A DNA stretch of 64,000 bases from Bacillota bacterium (GCA_009711705.1 VENG01000024.1:96836-160835), one strand, 5' to 3'; positions 43,620 through 52,937 are shown, counted from the first letter of the stretch. Numbers and translations are program-made. The notes: generated by a model not told the origin, from the letters alone.

Positions 43620-43859
43620 TTGGCCAAGGTATTAAAAGACGGTGCGTCATTTAGCCAACGCGATGTATTGGATGTTTTATCCGAATTTTCTTCCTTTAAA
43701 GACCGGGTAGAAAAAAAATTTAGCGATTTGGCAAGGGAACTGGAAGGAAAGGCCAATGAGCATGAACTGTGGGTGAACCTTTACCTTATTTCTTCTGATT
43801 ACGCTGAGGAGAACCATAATAAAAAACAGAAACAAGAAAATGTGCAAAAAGTTTCCTGA
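43620..43859 (+). CDS. Hypothetical small helical protein
   Basis: 79 residues, charged and helical (VLDVLSEFSSFKDRVEKKFSDLARELEGK), ending in a Lys/Gln/Asn-rich tail. No recognised domain. TTG start after GGGGGTG. It converges on the EcsC-like gene. Confidence 0.6.
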   Translation: MAKVLKDGASFSQRDVLDVLSEFSSFKDRVEKKFSDLARELEGKANEHELWVNLYLISSDYAEENHNKKQKQENVQKVS

Positions 43860-43886
43860 ATCACTTCGTCCCCGGGCTTTCATTAC

Positions 43887-44513
43887 TTATTCCACTATCT
43901 CACCTTCGATATCGATAGTCTGCTCAAACCGGTCACTGTTCTCCTGTGACCGGTAATAATTTTCCACCCAATAACCTACTTTTTTGCATATAACATAATT
44001 TAAGCCCCCTGCGATGCCGGCACCCAGCAAAGGGATAATTCTTACCGCTACCCTGGGCGTGCTTCTAATTCCCAATGATAGTAGCGTTTTCTGTATGATC
44101 CTAACAACGGCCTGATTTCCCATTTGGGAAACGGACATCCTGTTTACGGTTTTACTTATCGTATCTGCCCCTACGGCTGCGGAAAAAACCCACAGCACTT
44201 CTTTTGACATACCTTTATGAAAAGGGTTTCGCCCGTTGATTACGGCTAATTCCATTATCATCCGGGTCATAAAATATGATATTAATGATATGTCCAGAGC
44301 CATTCCACCCACCAGCGTGACTAAAGTACCTATGCCAGGGAATATGGCGGGAAGAGTGGTCAGAGTACCGCTAATGGCACACAGAATACTTCTTTCCCTA
44401 ATAACTAACTCACAAAGCTCATTATTTTTTAAGCCGGGATTCTCACGCCTCAAGCTACGCACCCTTTTTTCCACATCTGCAGGGTTGATAAATCTTAAGG
44501 GGTTAAACAGCAT
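43887..44513 (-). CDS. EcsC-like membrane-associated protein
   Basis: 208 residues. Hydrophobic stretches at about 45-85 (ISGTLTTLPAIFPGIGTLVTLVGGMALD) and 155-175, with GAGIAGGLNYVICKKVGYWVENYYR at the end, a pattern shared with EcsC-family and some DUF697 proteins. The function of EcsC proteins is unclear. ATG after GAGGGGGG. The gene follows the potassium channel gene by 24 bases and may be co-transcribed with it. Confidence 0.5.
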   Translation of the reverse strand: MLFNPLRFINPADVEKRVRSLRRENPGLKNNELCELVIRERSILCAISGTLTTLPAIFPGIGTLVTLVGGMALDISLISYFMTRMIMELAVINGRNPFHKGMSKEVLWVFSAAVGADTISKTVNRMSVSQMGNQAVVRIIQKTLLSLGIRSTPRVAVRIIPLLGAGIAGGLNYVICKKVGYWVENYYRSQENSDRFEQTIDIEGEIVE

Positions 44514-44537
44514 AGAAGACCCCCCCTCACTTTTCTA

Positions 44538-45353
44538 TTAAACCGTTCCCTGATCCTCTTTATCGTGTAATGACTTTCCACAGTGAGGACACGTTTTTTC
44601 TTCCCTGTCCTTTTGAATCATTTCCATAAACCCGGAACCTAATATCCCTGCCGGTAATGCTACCATGCCCACTCCCAACATGGCTATAAAGGATCCAAGT
44701 GCTTTGCCCAGCGGGGTAACGGGATAAACATCACCATACCCAACCGTAGTAAGGGTAGCTACCGCCCACCACATGGATGCAGGTATACTGGAAAAATTGT
44801 CAGGTTGGGCCGAATTTTCAATGAAATACATGAAAGATGAGGCAAAAACCAGTAAAATAATTACTACCGAAATAGTAATGGAAAGTTCTTCTTTTTTTAC
44901 CTTTAACACATGGCCCATTTTACGCAGGGTTTCGAAATATCTAACCATTTTAAGTAGTCGGAGAATCCTGAAAAGACGCAGCATGCGCAAAAAACGTAGA
45001 TCCAATGCTACAAATATTGAAAGGTAAAAAGGCAGGATAGCCAACAAATCAATTAAGGCCATTGGCGTTAGCGCGTATTTTAGCCTTCCCCGCAGCCCGG
45101 GGCCACAATCTTTTTTAAGATCACAGGTCCAAAGGCGAGCTATATATTCAATGGTAAATACCGCCACCGAAAACGCTTCAAAGATTAAGAAAAGGCCACC
45201 ATAAGCATCACCTATGCTAACAACCGTTTCCAAAATTACAGCCATTACATTCAAAAATATTAAGTTGACAATAAAAATATCAAAATATCTGCTTATGTTG
45301 TTTTGTGAATCAGCAATTTCCACTACATTATATACAAATTGTTTAGCTCCCAT
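44538..45353 (-). CDS. Six-helix voltage-gated-type potassium channel with C-terminal zinc ribbon
   Basis: 271 residues. Helices S1-S4 occupy about residues 25-165, S4 being Arg-rich (RFLRMLRLFRILRLLKMVRY), then S5, pore loop with the K+ selectivity filter TLTTVGYGDVYP near 220 and S6. The last about 25 residues read CPHCGKSLHD, a lone CxxC. The ATG at 45353 follows GGGGTG; upstream in-frame ATGs would add 60 odd residues with no ribosome site. It probably forms a tetramer that lets K+ cross the membrane as voltage changes. Confidence 0.87.
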   Translation of the reverse strand: MGAKQFVYNVVEIADSQNNISRYFDIFIVNLIFLNVMAVILETVVSIGDAYGGLFLIFEAFSVAVFTIEYIARLWTCDLKKDCGPGLRGRLKYALTPMALIDLLAILPFYLSIFVALDLRFLRMLRLFRILRLLKMVRYFETLRKMGHVLKVKKEELSITISVVIILLVFASSFMYFIENSAQPDNFSSIPASMWWAVATLTTVGYGDVYPVTPLGKALGSFIAMLGVGMVALPAGILGSGFMEMIQKDREEKTCPHCGKSLHDKEDQGTV

Positions 45354-45573
45354 ACTGTTGGACACCCCGCAAATCACAGACAATTCGGTTAGATAAAAAA
45401 ATATCATACTGATTATCCTACCAATGAATATTTTTGACACTAAACAACATATATCCTCTTTCCAACCCTTTACTATTACTTCTTTTTCTGCATAAAATAT
45501 TGACTCTAAGGCACAAACTAATATAATTAACATAGTACCTAATGATTAGCACTTATAAAAATAAAATATTAAA

Positions 45574-45660
45574 CTTGGGGAGCTCATGTTATGGGCTGAG
45601 AAAGGGCTACAAGCACCTGACCCTTGAACCTGAACGGGGTAATGCCCGCGTAGGAAAGGT
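45574..45660 (+). promoter_or_regulatory. TPP riboswitch (THI element)
   Basis: The conserved parts are present in order: GGGGAGCTC, GGGCTGAGA, the short variable stem, ACCTGACCCTTGAACCTGA, GGGTAATGCC, CGCGTAGGAAAGG. It precedes the thiamine pyrophosphokinase gene and binds TPP to switch off expression through the terminator that follows. Confidence 0.93.
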
Positions 45661-45666
45661 TTTAAA

Positions 45667-45702
45667 TAAAAGTACACCTTACCTATGGGGTGTGCTTTTT
45701 TT
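45667..45702 (+). terminator. Terminator of the TPP riboswitch
   Basis: AAAAGTACACC and GGTGTGCTTTT pair around a short loop and end in a T run just after the aptamer; formed when TPP is bound. Confidence 0.8.
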
Positions 45703-45712
45703 CCGGAGATCA

Positions 45713-45809
45713 AGAAAAGCGCGCTAAATCAGTTCCCTTAGCGCGCGCTTTTCAGTACTTTTTTCCTTTGTCCTTGCCATTTATATGGCAAGGTATACTT
45801 TCCTAAAGT
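45713..45809. repeat. Dispersed about 98-bp repeat, family A, copy 3
   Basis: Nearly identical to 40616-40713. It lies between the riboswitch terminator and thiN. It has its own stable hairpin followed by T6, so it may reduce read-through. The other parts of 45354-45828 are the riboswitch and the promoter side of the channel gene. Confidence 0.85.
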
Positions 45810-45828
45810 ATGAAAAGAGGTGTACACA

Positions 45829-46491
45829 TTGAGAATTGCAATTCTAAGCGGCGGTACTGTTAATAACCTACAATGGTTGTCCGGTATACTTGACCATACG
45901 GACCGTATTATTTGTGTGGACGGTGGCTCCAAGTATGCTTCCTCTCTGGGCATAGTACCATATATGGTAATTGGGGATATGGATTCCATCTGCCCGGACG
46001 AGCTTGATCGATTTACAGGGCTAGGTGTAATAATTAAAAAATACCTGCCGGAAAAGGATGACAGTGATACTGCGCTGGCTCTGGCAGAGACACTGGCCCA
46101 AAACCCAACTGAGATTCTATTTTTGGGTGCAGTAGGCACCAGGCTCGACCATACCATGGCCAATATTCACCTTTTACGCACCGCCGCAAAAAACGGGGTG
46201 CAGGCAAAGCTCATCAACGAGCATAACGAGATAAGTTTAATTGCACCCGGTCAAATCGAAGTGGTTGAAGGCAGCCCCGGAGATCTTTTTTCTTTACTCC
46301 CGCTGACCACGGAAGTGACCGGAATCAGGGTTCAGGGTGCTCGCTGGCCACTGGAAGACGCCACTTTTGAAATTGGAAACCCTTATGGCCTGAGCAACCG
46401 CCTGGCAGCCGAAAGAGTTAACATTTCCATTAAGTCAGGCCTGGTTTTGTTAATTAAAGTAAACGAACAGGGCAAAGCGAGGTGTGGATAA
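45829..46491 (+). CDS. thiN: Thiamine pyrophosphokinase
   Basis: 220 residues. It makes thiamine pyrophosphate from thiamine and ATP. Seen: ILSGGTVNN at the N-terminus, IICVDGGSKYA near 28, VIGDMDSI near 48, YLPEKDDSDTALAL near 70, and LGAVGTRLDHTMANI near 100. TTG start at 45829 after AGAGGTG. The TPP riboswitch and three transporter genes form one regulated unit with it. Confidence 0.92.
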   Translation: MRIAILSGGTVNNLQWLSGILDHTDRIICVDGGSKYASSLGIVPYMVIGDMDSICPDELDRFTGLGVIIKKYLPEKDDSDTALALAETLAQNPTEILFLGAVGTRLDHTMANIHLLRTAAKNGVQAKLINEHNEISLIAPGQIEVVEGSPGDLFSLLPLTTEVTGIRVQGARWPLEDATFEIGNPYGLSNRLAAERVNISIKSGLVLLIKVNEQGKARCG

Positions 46492-47266
46492 CACCCATAT
46501 GACTCTTTCGTTAAAAAAAGCAGCAGCTCCACTGTCTCTGGTGCTTTTATCATTGGTCATCTGGCAGGCAATGGTGCAGATATCAAATATACCTGAGTGG
46601 CTGCTTCCTTCACCGGCTAAGGTCTTAATCACCTTTTGGGAAGTGCTGCCGCTCCTTTTACACCATTCCCAAAGCACTTTGCTGGCGACCGGCGCCGGAC
46701 TGTTGACCGCTGTAACGGTAGCCGTGGCACTGGCCGCAATTATGGACTTTTCCCCTTGCGTTAAACAGGGTGTTTACCCGCTGTTAGTGATATCCCAAAC
46801 CATACCAATTATTTCTATAGCACCTTTGCTGATCATCTGGCTTGGTTTTGGCCTTTTGCCCAAAGTGGTGGTAGTCGCCCTGGTTTGTTTTTTTCCCATA
46901 GTAGTGAGTATGGTAGAAGGTATGGAATCTGCCGATCCAGGTATGGTTAACCTGTTGCGGGTTATGGGTTCCTCCCGCTGGCAAATTATCAAGATAGTAC
47001 GGTTTCCGGCTGCTTTGCCTTCCTTTTTCGCCGGATTGAAAATAGCCGGTACATATGCTGTAATGGGAGCTGTGATCGGCGAATGGCTGGGGGCAACCAG
47101 CGGCCTGGGTGTATTTATGACCAGAGCCTCATATGCTTACCAGCTGGACCGGGTGCTGGCAGCTATTTTGTTAATTTCACTGGTTAGTTTGTTAATCTTT
47201 GCATTAATTGAGGCCACGGCACGGCTATCTATGCCGTGGTACTATAAGGAGAGGAGAACTAAATAA
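46484..47266 (+). CDS. ABC transporter permease, thiamine precursor type (ThiX-like)
   Basis: 260 residues, six membrane segments, with the binding-protein-dependent permease signature EGMESADPGMVNLLRVMGSS (EAA-like loop near 147-166) and GAVIGEWLGATSGLG near 198. Overlaps thiN by 8 bases. A GTG at 46484 or an ATG at 46499 could start it. It belongs to the NMT1/THI5-associated group, which imports HMP or related pyrimidines. Confidence 0.85.
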   Translation: MDNTHMTLSLKKAAAPLSLVLLSLVIWQAMVQISNIPEWLLPSPAKVLITFWEVLPLLLHHSQSTLLATGAGLLTAVTVAVALAAIMDFSPCVKQGVYPLLVISQTIPIISIAPLLIIWLGFGLLPKVVVVALVCFFPIVVSMVEGMESADPGMVNLLRVMGSSRWQIIKIVRFPAALPSFFAGLKIAGTYAVMGAVIGEWLGATSGLGVFMTRASYAYQLDRVLAAILLISLVSLLIFALIEATARLSMPWYYKERRTK

Positions 47267-48273
47267 TGTTTAAGAAAATTGGTTTGTTGGCTTGTTTGAT
47301 TTTTATTTTAGTATTAGCTATATTGATAGCAGGATGCTCATCAGGTGTCGATAAACCTGAAGTAACCGATCATGATTTGCAGCCCATAACCGCCATGCTG
47401 GACTGGGTTCCCAACACTAACCACACCGGCTTATACGTCGCCCTGGAAAAAGGGTGGTTCGAAGAGGAAGGACTGCAGATGGATATTGTACAGCCAACCG
47501 AGGGAGGTACTCCTCAGCTGGTGGCAACGGGTAAAGCGCAGTTCGGAGTAGGATACCAGGAAGATATAACCCAGGCCAGGGCCAACGGTGTACCGGTGGT
47601 TTCTATAGCCGCTGTGATCCAACACAATACCTCAGGATTTGCATCCAAGAAGGAAGAAGGTATTACCAGACCCAGGGATATGGAAGGTAAACGATACGGA
47701 GGCTGGGGTTCCCCCATGGAAAAAGCTGTCCTCCAGGCAGTGCTGGAAGCTGACGGTGGAGACTTTTCCCAGACAGATATTATTGATATCGGCACGGCGG
47801 ATTTCTTTACCGCCATTGAGAGGAATGTTGATTTCGCATGGATTTATTACGGGTGGACCGGAATAGAGGCCGAATTAAGGGGCATGGATCTAAATTTCCT
47901 GGAGCTGCCTAAGCTTGATCCTGCACTGGACTTTTACACACCGGTTCTAATTACCAACGAAGAACTGATTGCAGAAAACCCCGCTTTAGTCAAAAAGTTC
48001 ATGCGTGCAGCGGCTAAGGGGTACAGGTTTGCCATTGATAAACCGGAAGAAGCAGCTCAAATATTGCTTAAGCACTCTCCCGAACTGGACAAGGAACTGG
48101 TGTTGGCCAGCCAGAAATACCTGAGTCCCCGCTACCAGGGTGACGCCAAACGCTGGGGAGAACAAAAGGCAGAGGTCTGGCATAACTTTGCCGGCTGGAT
48201 GTATGAACGTGATTTACTACCCCAAATGATAGATACCAAAAAAGCCTTTACTAACGAATTCTTACCGCAATAG
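47266..48273 (+). CDS. Pyrimidine-precursor-binding lipoprotein (NMT1/THI5-like, ThiY-like)
   Basis: 335 residues. Lipobox LIAGC near residue 24, then the NMT1/THI5 domain: MLDWVPNTNHTGLYVALEKGW near 45-65, EGGTPQLVATGKAQFGV near 80-96, YGWTGIEAELRG near 195. These bind HMP or formylaminopyrimidine outside the membrane. Its ATG overlaps the permease stop (TAATG). Confidence 0.88.
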   Translation: MFKKIGLLACLIFILVLAILIAGCSSGVDKPEVTDHDLQPITAMLDWVPNTNHTGLYVALEKGWFEEEGLQMDIVQPTEGGTPQLVATGKAQFGVGYQEDITQARANGVPVVSIAAVIQHNTSGFASKKEEGITRPRDMEGKRYGGWGSPMEKAVLQAVLEADGGDFSQTDIIDIGTADFFTAIERNVDFAWIYYGWTGIEAELRGMDLNFLELPKLDPALDFYTPVLITNEELIAENPALVKKFMRAAAKGYRFAIDKPEEAAQILLKHSPELDKELVLASQKYLSPRYQGDAKRWGEQKAEVWHNFAGWMYERDLLPQMIDTKKAFTNEFLPQ

Positions 48274-48302
48274 TTTTTGTTTGGGGTTTAGAGAGAGGTA
48301 TT

Positions 48303-49058
48303 ATGTCAGCCATACAGCTTAAGAACATAACAAAATCTTTTAACTTAGATCAGGAAAACCTACCGGTACTTAACGGGTTATCTTTGTACGTAAATAACCG
48401 AGAATTTGTCAGCCTGCTCGGGCCCAGCGGCTGTGGCAAGAGTACCTTGTTCAACATCATTTGCGGTCTTATCAATCCGGACCGCGGTGAGGTAATAGTG
48501 GGCGAAAAAGAAGGCATGAAGGCCAAAGACGTGGTATCTTATATGCCTCAAAAGGACCTTTTGCTCCCCTGGCGTACAGTACTGGAGAATGTAATACTGG
48601 CCCGGGAAGTGGCAGGTGAGAATAAAGAAACAGTAAAGAAAGAAGCCGCCCACCTGCTGCCCTTGTTTGGACTGGAGGGGTTTCAAAACAGCTTTCCGGC
48701 TGAACTTTCCGGCGGCATGCGGCAGCGGGCGGCCCTAATGCGGACAATGCTGGCCCAAAAAGAAGTACTACTTTTGGACGAACCTTTCGGAGCACTGGAC
48801 GCCATAACTCGCACCCGGATGCAGCGCTGGCTCCTGGATGTTTGGAACAAATTTAGGCAAGCGGTTTTCTTCGTGACGCATGACATTGATGAGGCCTTAT
48901 TTCTGTCCGACAGGGTTTATGTGCTTACACCACGACCAGCGCGGATTAGCCTGGAATTAAAAGTAGAACTGCCCCGCCCCCGCCGGGCGGGAATACTAAC
49001 TACATCTGATTTCCTTCAGCAAAAGAGAAAGGTTATGCATGTACTGGCCATGGAATAA
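48303..49058 (+). CDS. ABC transporter ATP-binding protein (ThiZ-like)
   Basis: 251 residues. Walker A GPSGCGKST near 40, Q-loop PQKDLLLPW near 88, signature LSGGMRQR near 137, Walker B VLLLDEPFGALD near 157 and switch His in VTHDIDEA near 195. It powers the permease upstream. ATG after AGAGAGG. Confidence 0.93.
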   Translation: MSAIQLKNITKSFNLDQENLPVLNGLSLYVNNREFVSLLGPSGCGKSTLFNIICGLINPDRGEVIVGEKEGMKAKDVVSYMPQKDLLLPWRTVLENVILAREVAGENKETVKKEAAHLLPLFGLEGFQNSFPAELSGGMRQRAALMRTMLAQKEVLLLDEPFGALDAITRTRMQRWLLDVWNKFRQAVFFVTHDIDEALFLSDRVYVLTPRPARISLELKVELPRPRRAGILTTSDFLQQKRKVMHVLAME

Positions 49059-49075
49059 AGAAAAAGACAGGTTTG

Positions 49076-49513
49076 TCAACTCCTTTCCTTTAACAGCCTG
49101 CGCAAATTACGGGTAAACTTGGCATCATCCTCTGCCGTGCGTTTGCGGGGGCCCCGCGTTCGGCCCCCGCCCCTGCGCAGCTTGGCCTTTAATTCCCTTT
49201 CCTCCAGGAGAAAGTCTATATTCTCTCCCCGGAAAATTTTACCGGAAGGCGCTATGGCAGCAGCACCCCTTCCCAGCACCATAGCCGCCAGCCCCCAGTC
49301 CTGGGTGACTACTATGTCACCGGGTGCCGTCTTATTCGTAAGGGCTATATCCGTTTCCTGGGGATTGTTACCCACCATGGTGTGGTTATCCGAAATTATG
49401 TTATGATTAAAACTGGATACAGTGTACAAAGGTATGCCGTACTCCCGGGCTGCATTAGAGCAAATTTGCAATACAGCCTTAGGACAGGCATCGGCATCGA
49501 TAATAATTTTCAT
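49076..49513 (-). CDS. YaiI/YqxD family protein (DUF188)
   Basis: 145 residues of the PIN-like DUF188 family: [20 protein letters not shown] at the N-terminus, [23 protein letters not shown] near 60-80, and [17 protein letters not shown] near 115. Conserved acidic residues suggest a nuclease fold, but activity is not shown. ATG at 49513 after GGGAG. Converges on the ABC operon. Confidence 0.88.
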   Translation of the reverse strand: MKIIIDADACPKAVLQICSNAAREYGIPLYTVSSFNHNIISDNHTMVGNNPQETDIALTNKTAPGDIVVTQDWGLAAMVLGRGAAAIAPSGKIFRGENIDFLLEERELKAKLRRGGGRTRGPRKRTAEDDAKFTRNLRRLLKERS

Positions 49514-49554
49514 AATTAAACTCCCGCTTTCAGAAAACAATCGCTCCAGCTTAT

Positions 49555-50409
49555 TTAGCTATCGTAAAAAACCAGGCCAATTAAACCCGGGCCGGTATGC
49601 ACCACAATTCCGGGACTCACGTGACCGAATAAGCAATCTTTAATCTCAAATTCCTTCATATTGGTTATCTTATGCAACAGTTTTTCCGCTTCAGCCTTTG
49701 CATTACCATGAGCTACCCCCAGATTAATCCTTTTTCCGGCTGCCTTTTCTTTTAAAATTTCGACTAATTTATTAATGGATTTTTTCCTGCCCCTCACTTT
49801 GTTGAAACTAAAGTATTTTCCTTCATTATTTATTGATATGATGGGCTTTATATCCAGTATCTGTCCCAGTGTTGCCTCAACATACCCTATGCGGCCACCT
49901 TTTCTTAAATATTCCAGGGTTTTAACTACAAAGAAAACTTTAACCTTGCTCTGCAGTTCCTTCACCCTCGATACCACCATGTCAAATGAAAGCCCGTCAT
50001 TGATACCGTGCGCTGCTTCCTTGACTAAAAAACCCAGGCCCAGGGAAAGTACTTTAGAGTCGATTACCTCCACTTTCATCCGTGAAAACTGCTTAGCCAC
50101 TGTTTTAACGGTATTATAAGTGCCGCTTAGCCCGCTGGACATATGCACGGCAATGGCATGGGTAAACCCCTGACCGCTCAGTTTATCCAAAAGTAATCTT
50201 ACTTCTTCCGGTGTGGGCATGGAAGTAGTAGGTATCTTTTCAGGCATTTGGTCATAGATTTCCTGGGGCTGGATATCAACCCTGTCATTATAAATTTGTT
50301 CTTCGTATATTACTTTTAAGGATAACATTTTAATATTCAAATTATCTAAAATATCTTTAGGTAAATCACATGTACTGTCAGTGATAAGAGCAATTTTCTC
50401 CGTGGACAA
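49555..50409 (-). CDS. DegV family fatty-acid-binding protein
   Basis: 284 residues, typical length. Seen: [14 protein letters not shown] near the N-terminus, TTSMPTPEE near 60, [14 protein letters not shown] near 88, [14 protein letters not shown] near 125, and [11 protein letters not shown] at the end. DegV/FakB proteins present a fatty acid to FakA kinase; no fakA gene is nearby. TTG start after AGGAGGTGG. Confidence 0.92.
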   Translation of the reverse strand: MSTEKIALITDSTCDLPKDILDNLNIKMLSLKVIYEEQIYNDRVDIQPQEIYDQMPEKIPTTSMPTPEEVRLLLDKLSGQGFTHAIAVHMSSGLSGTYNTVKTVAKQFSRMKVEVIDSKVLSLGLGFLVKEAAHGINDGLSFDMVVSRVKELQSKVKVFFVVKTLEYLRKGGRIGYVEATLGQILDIKPIISINNEGKYFSFNKVRGRKKSINKLVEILKEKAAGKRINLGVAHGNAKAEAEKLLHKITNMKEFEIKDCLFGHVSPGIVVHTGPGLIGLVFYDS

Positions 50410-50525
50410 TTAATAGCCACCTCCTGCCAAAAAGTTCTTTAGCAATATTCTACAGCTATCATAAACCTACCTTCAGACTGTTACAAAATTCTATAAAAAG
50501 CGTGCTAAATCGGTTCCCAGAAAAA

Positions 50526-50568
50526 AGTGCAACTCCCACTTATAGAAGTGGGAGTCTTAGAAATCAGA
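50526..50568. repeat. Palindromic repeat family D, copy 3, fused to half of family A
   Basis: AGTGCAACTCCCACTTATAG and AAGTGGGAGTCTTAGAAATC match copy 1 almost base for base. Just before it, 50494-50519 is the left half of family A (GCGTGCTAAATCGGTTCCC). It lies right after the pckA stop and gives pckA a terminator. Confidence 0.7.
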
Positions 50569-50573
50569 TCAAA

Positions 50574-52103
50574 TTATTTGATTGCCTCAATTATTTCCGG
50601 CTTCAGGTCTTTGTATTTTTCTAACCACTTTTTCCTATCCTCGCGCAGGCTAGTCACCATCTTCTGATACTCATCCTGCTTATAATACTCAGCCGGCTCA
50701 TAAAGACGCACATCCATTTCCGGGATGGAAGCAGGAACCATATACCCCCAATGAGGGTCTTCTTTCCACTCAATATCACCCTTAGCTATATGTTTAAGAA
50801 TATTAGTGGAAGCTTGAATACTGATTTTAACACCGGGGCGGTTACCTCCCATGCCTACGCTGCCTGTATTCAGAAGGTAACACTCAATATCAGGGTTTGC
50901 CTTTAATATTTTTAGCAGGCGGTTACCCTCTTCCCCTTCCGAACCTACTATAAAGGGATTAGTGCCTACCTCCCGCTTCGATTGGCCGGCCTTGGTGGGA
51001 TCACCGGCTGAAGTTTCCACTGATTCTCCCAGCATAAAAAAGGCAGCGGCCTGGGAAGGATTCAACTTTGCCACGGGGGGAACAATTTTGTCATGCCGGG
51101 TGATAAAAATAAAACGGTGGGCTTTATCCAAATCAATACTTTCGTCTACTCCTTCGACATCTTCCCGCCGTATAACACCCCGCCCGTTGGAAGTTAATTC
51201 ACTGTTATCAAAATCTATGGTCCCGTCATCATTTACCTTTACATTTTCAAAAATGGCCTGGGGGCATTCCGCAGCATGATATAACACCTTTTGGGATTCG
51301 TCCAAACCTTCGGTTTTTATGTAAAAGCCGTTCTCGGTACCGTAACAATATCCATTGCTATCCATCAATACCACGTCGTCTTGCCTGATAATCGCCTGCT
51401 CCGGAGCGGTTAAATCATGGTCATGCATAGTAAGAGTAGTTTTACCGGTGCCACTCAAGCCGAAAAGAAGAAAGCCTACATCTTTTAAGCCACCGTTTGT
51501 AGATTTCACTTGTAAAACCTTGCTTCCGGCATGAAAGCCCAGCCCGCCTGCCTGCTTGGCTCTAAACATGGCCATTCGCAGAAAAGACTTCTTGGCCTCC
51601 CCAAAATAATCGGTTCCCAGGATATAAGTTATACCTGCCTGGGGATGGCAGAAAATAACGCGCTCCGGCCATTCCGGAACATAGACACTGACCAGGTCAG
51701 GCTCTGTCACATTACCGGCGGGAGGAAATAGCATAAAATTCCATTTCAAGGGGATCCTGGCGTAAGGTGATGTTATGTATAAGCGGCAATTGAAAGTGAA
51801 GTCACCTTGTAGTCCCATACGGCGATCCAGTTGAATCACATCTTGCTCCTTTAAATACTCATGCACCTGGGTGGCAATTTCAATTGCCTTTTCAGGTGAA
51901 ATACCCTGCTGGTCTACGCCGAGGTCGAGCCCCTCCTCAACAACGTAAGTATGCTTAGCGCTCCGGTTGCGAACCTTGGAAACAAAACTTGTACTGTTAT
52001 GAATAGTTTTTTTGCAGCCCTCTCGGGCCAATTCAATCAGCTGACTGTGCGTGGGGTTAGTTATCATTTGTCGAGCAATTACTTGTTGCCGGGAAAAGAT
52101 CAT
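50574..52103 (-). CDS. pckA: Phosphoenolpyruvate carboxykinase (ATP)
   Basis: 509 residues. It interconverts oxaloacetate + ATP and PEP + CO2. The kinase-1 loop FGLSGTGKTTLT near 220, the metal site RQDDVVLMD near 243, SNGRGVIRR near 305, and the FITRHDKIVPPVAKL segment are seen. The family is PEPCK-ATP but the N-terminus is shorter than in the E. coli enzyme. ATG after GAGGTGA. Three tandem repeats lie just upstream. Works with the FBP enzyme and the PK-like protein nearby in gluconeogenesis. Confidence 0.9.
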   Translation of the reverse strand: MIFSRQQVIARQMITNPTHSQLIELAREGCKKTIHNSTSFVSKVRNRSAKHTYVVEEGLDLGVDQQGISPEKAIEIATQVHEYLKEQDVIQLDRRMGLQGDFTFNCRLYITSPYARIPLKWNFMLFPPAGNVTEPDLVSVYVPEWPERVIFCHPQAGITYILGTDYFGEAKKSFLRMAMFRAKQAGGLGFHAGSKVLQVKSTNGGLKDVGFLLFGLSGTGKTTLTMHDHDLTAPEQAIIRQDDVVLMDSNGYCYGTENGFYIKTEGLDESQKVLYHAAECPQAIFENVKVNDDGTIDFDNSELTSNGRGVIRREDVEGVDESIDLDKAHRFIFITRHDKIVPPVAKLNPSQAAAFFMLGESVETSAGDPTKAGQSKREVGTNPFIVGSEGEEGNRLLKILKANPDIECYLLNTGSVGMGGNRPGVKISIQASTNILKHIAKGDIEWKEDPHWGYMVPASIPEMDVRLYEPAEYYKQDEYQKMVTSLREDRKKWLEKYKDLKPEIIEAIK

Positions 52104-52122
52104 TTTAATGTCACCTCAAAAG

Positions 52123-52167
52123 ATATGTTTTATAATATATGTTTTATAATATATGTTTTATAATATA
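52123..52167. repeat. Three tandem copies of a 14-base unit upstream of pckA
   Basis: ATATGTTTTATAAT is repeated exactly three times, starting at 52123, 52137 and 52151, then ATA. It begins 20 bases upstream of the pckA start. Each unit contains TATAAT on the plus strand and ATTATAAAACATAT on the minus strand. Confidence 0.85.
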
Positions 52168-52248
52168 GGTAGTTCTGCACATTCTTTCTGATTCCTACCT
52201 ATTACGGAAAATTTGTATACATTATGCAATATATTTAATACTCGTGTA

Positions 52249-52296
52249 TAAAAGCGCTACATCAGTTCCCATATATATGGTAAAGTACTTTCCTAA
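52249..52296. repeat. Degenerate family A remnant
   Basis: AAAGCGCTACATCAGTTCCC and GTACTTTCCTAAA correspond to the start and end of the family A repeat; the middle is shortened. Confidence 0.55.
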
Positions 52297-52308
52297 ATAA
52301 AAATTAAA

Positions 52309-52348
52309 AAAGCAAAGGGCCGCACCGAAAGGTACAGCCCTTTGTTTT
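52309..52348 (-). terminator. Terminator of pyrE
   Basis: AAGGGCTGTACC pairs imperfectly with GGTGCGGCCCTT, followed by TGCTTTTTT on the minus strand. Confidence 0.75.
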
Positions 52349-52355
52349 CATTATT

Positions 52356-52937
52356 TTAGATTTCAATCCCGAAATCCCGGGCGGTAAATACAGGGTCAAC
52401 GTGTATTCCCATTTCCTCTATTCTTTCCGTTCCCCCTTCCAGCCGGTCTACCAGCGGAACAACTTTAACTACTTCACCGCCGGCCTCTTGTACAGCTTCT
52501 ATAGCTTTTATTGAAGATCCGCCGGTGGTGACTACATCCTCCACAATAACCACCCTGTCACCGGTACTCAGCTGAGGCCCTTCTATAAGCCGCTGTTTAC
52601 CGTGCTTTTTTGCTTCTTTGCGTACAATAAAAGTCTTAATATTCAATTCCAAAGGGTGGGCCAGGGCAGCAACCGCTCCTACGATGGGATCAGCTCCAAT
52701 GGTAAGCCCGCCCAGAGCCTGAATGTTGTCTTTCCTGATTTTATGTATAATGATTTTTCCCAACAAGTAAGCCCCTTGGGGGTATAAAGTAACCTGCTTC
52801 CCATCAAAATAATAACTGCTGGTTTTACCAGAAGTTAGGGTAAAGTTTCCGAATCGAAGGGCACGTTCCTTTAAAAAATCCAACAATTCCCCTCGATCTT
52901 GTTCTAAATTAGACGTATAAATGTCAACTTTGGCCAC
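52356..52937 (-). CDS. pyrE: Orotate phosphoribosyltransferase
   Basis: 193 residues. It joins orotate and PRPP to form OMP in pyrimidine synthesis. Seen: LTSGKTSSYYFDGKQVTLYP near 35-54, GGLTIGADPIVGAVA near 77-91, RKEAKKHGKQRLIEG near 107-121, and the PRPP loop VVIVEDVVTTGGSSIKA near 130-146. GTG start after AAGGAGTG. It stands apart from other pyr genes. Confidence 0.92.
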   Translation of the reverse strand: MAKVDIYTSNLEQDRGELLDFLKERALRFGNFTLTSGKTSSYYFDGKQVTLYPQGAYLLGKIIIHKIRKDNIQALGGLTIGADPIVGAVAALAHPLELNIKTFIVRKEAKKHGKQRLIEGPQLSTGDRVVIVEDVVTTGGSSIKAIEAVQEAGGEVVKVVPLVDRLEGGTERIEEMGIHVDPVFTARDFGIEI

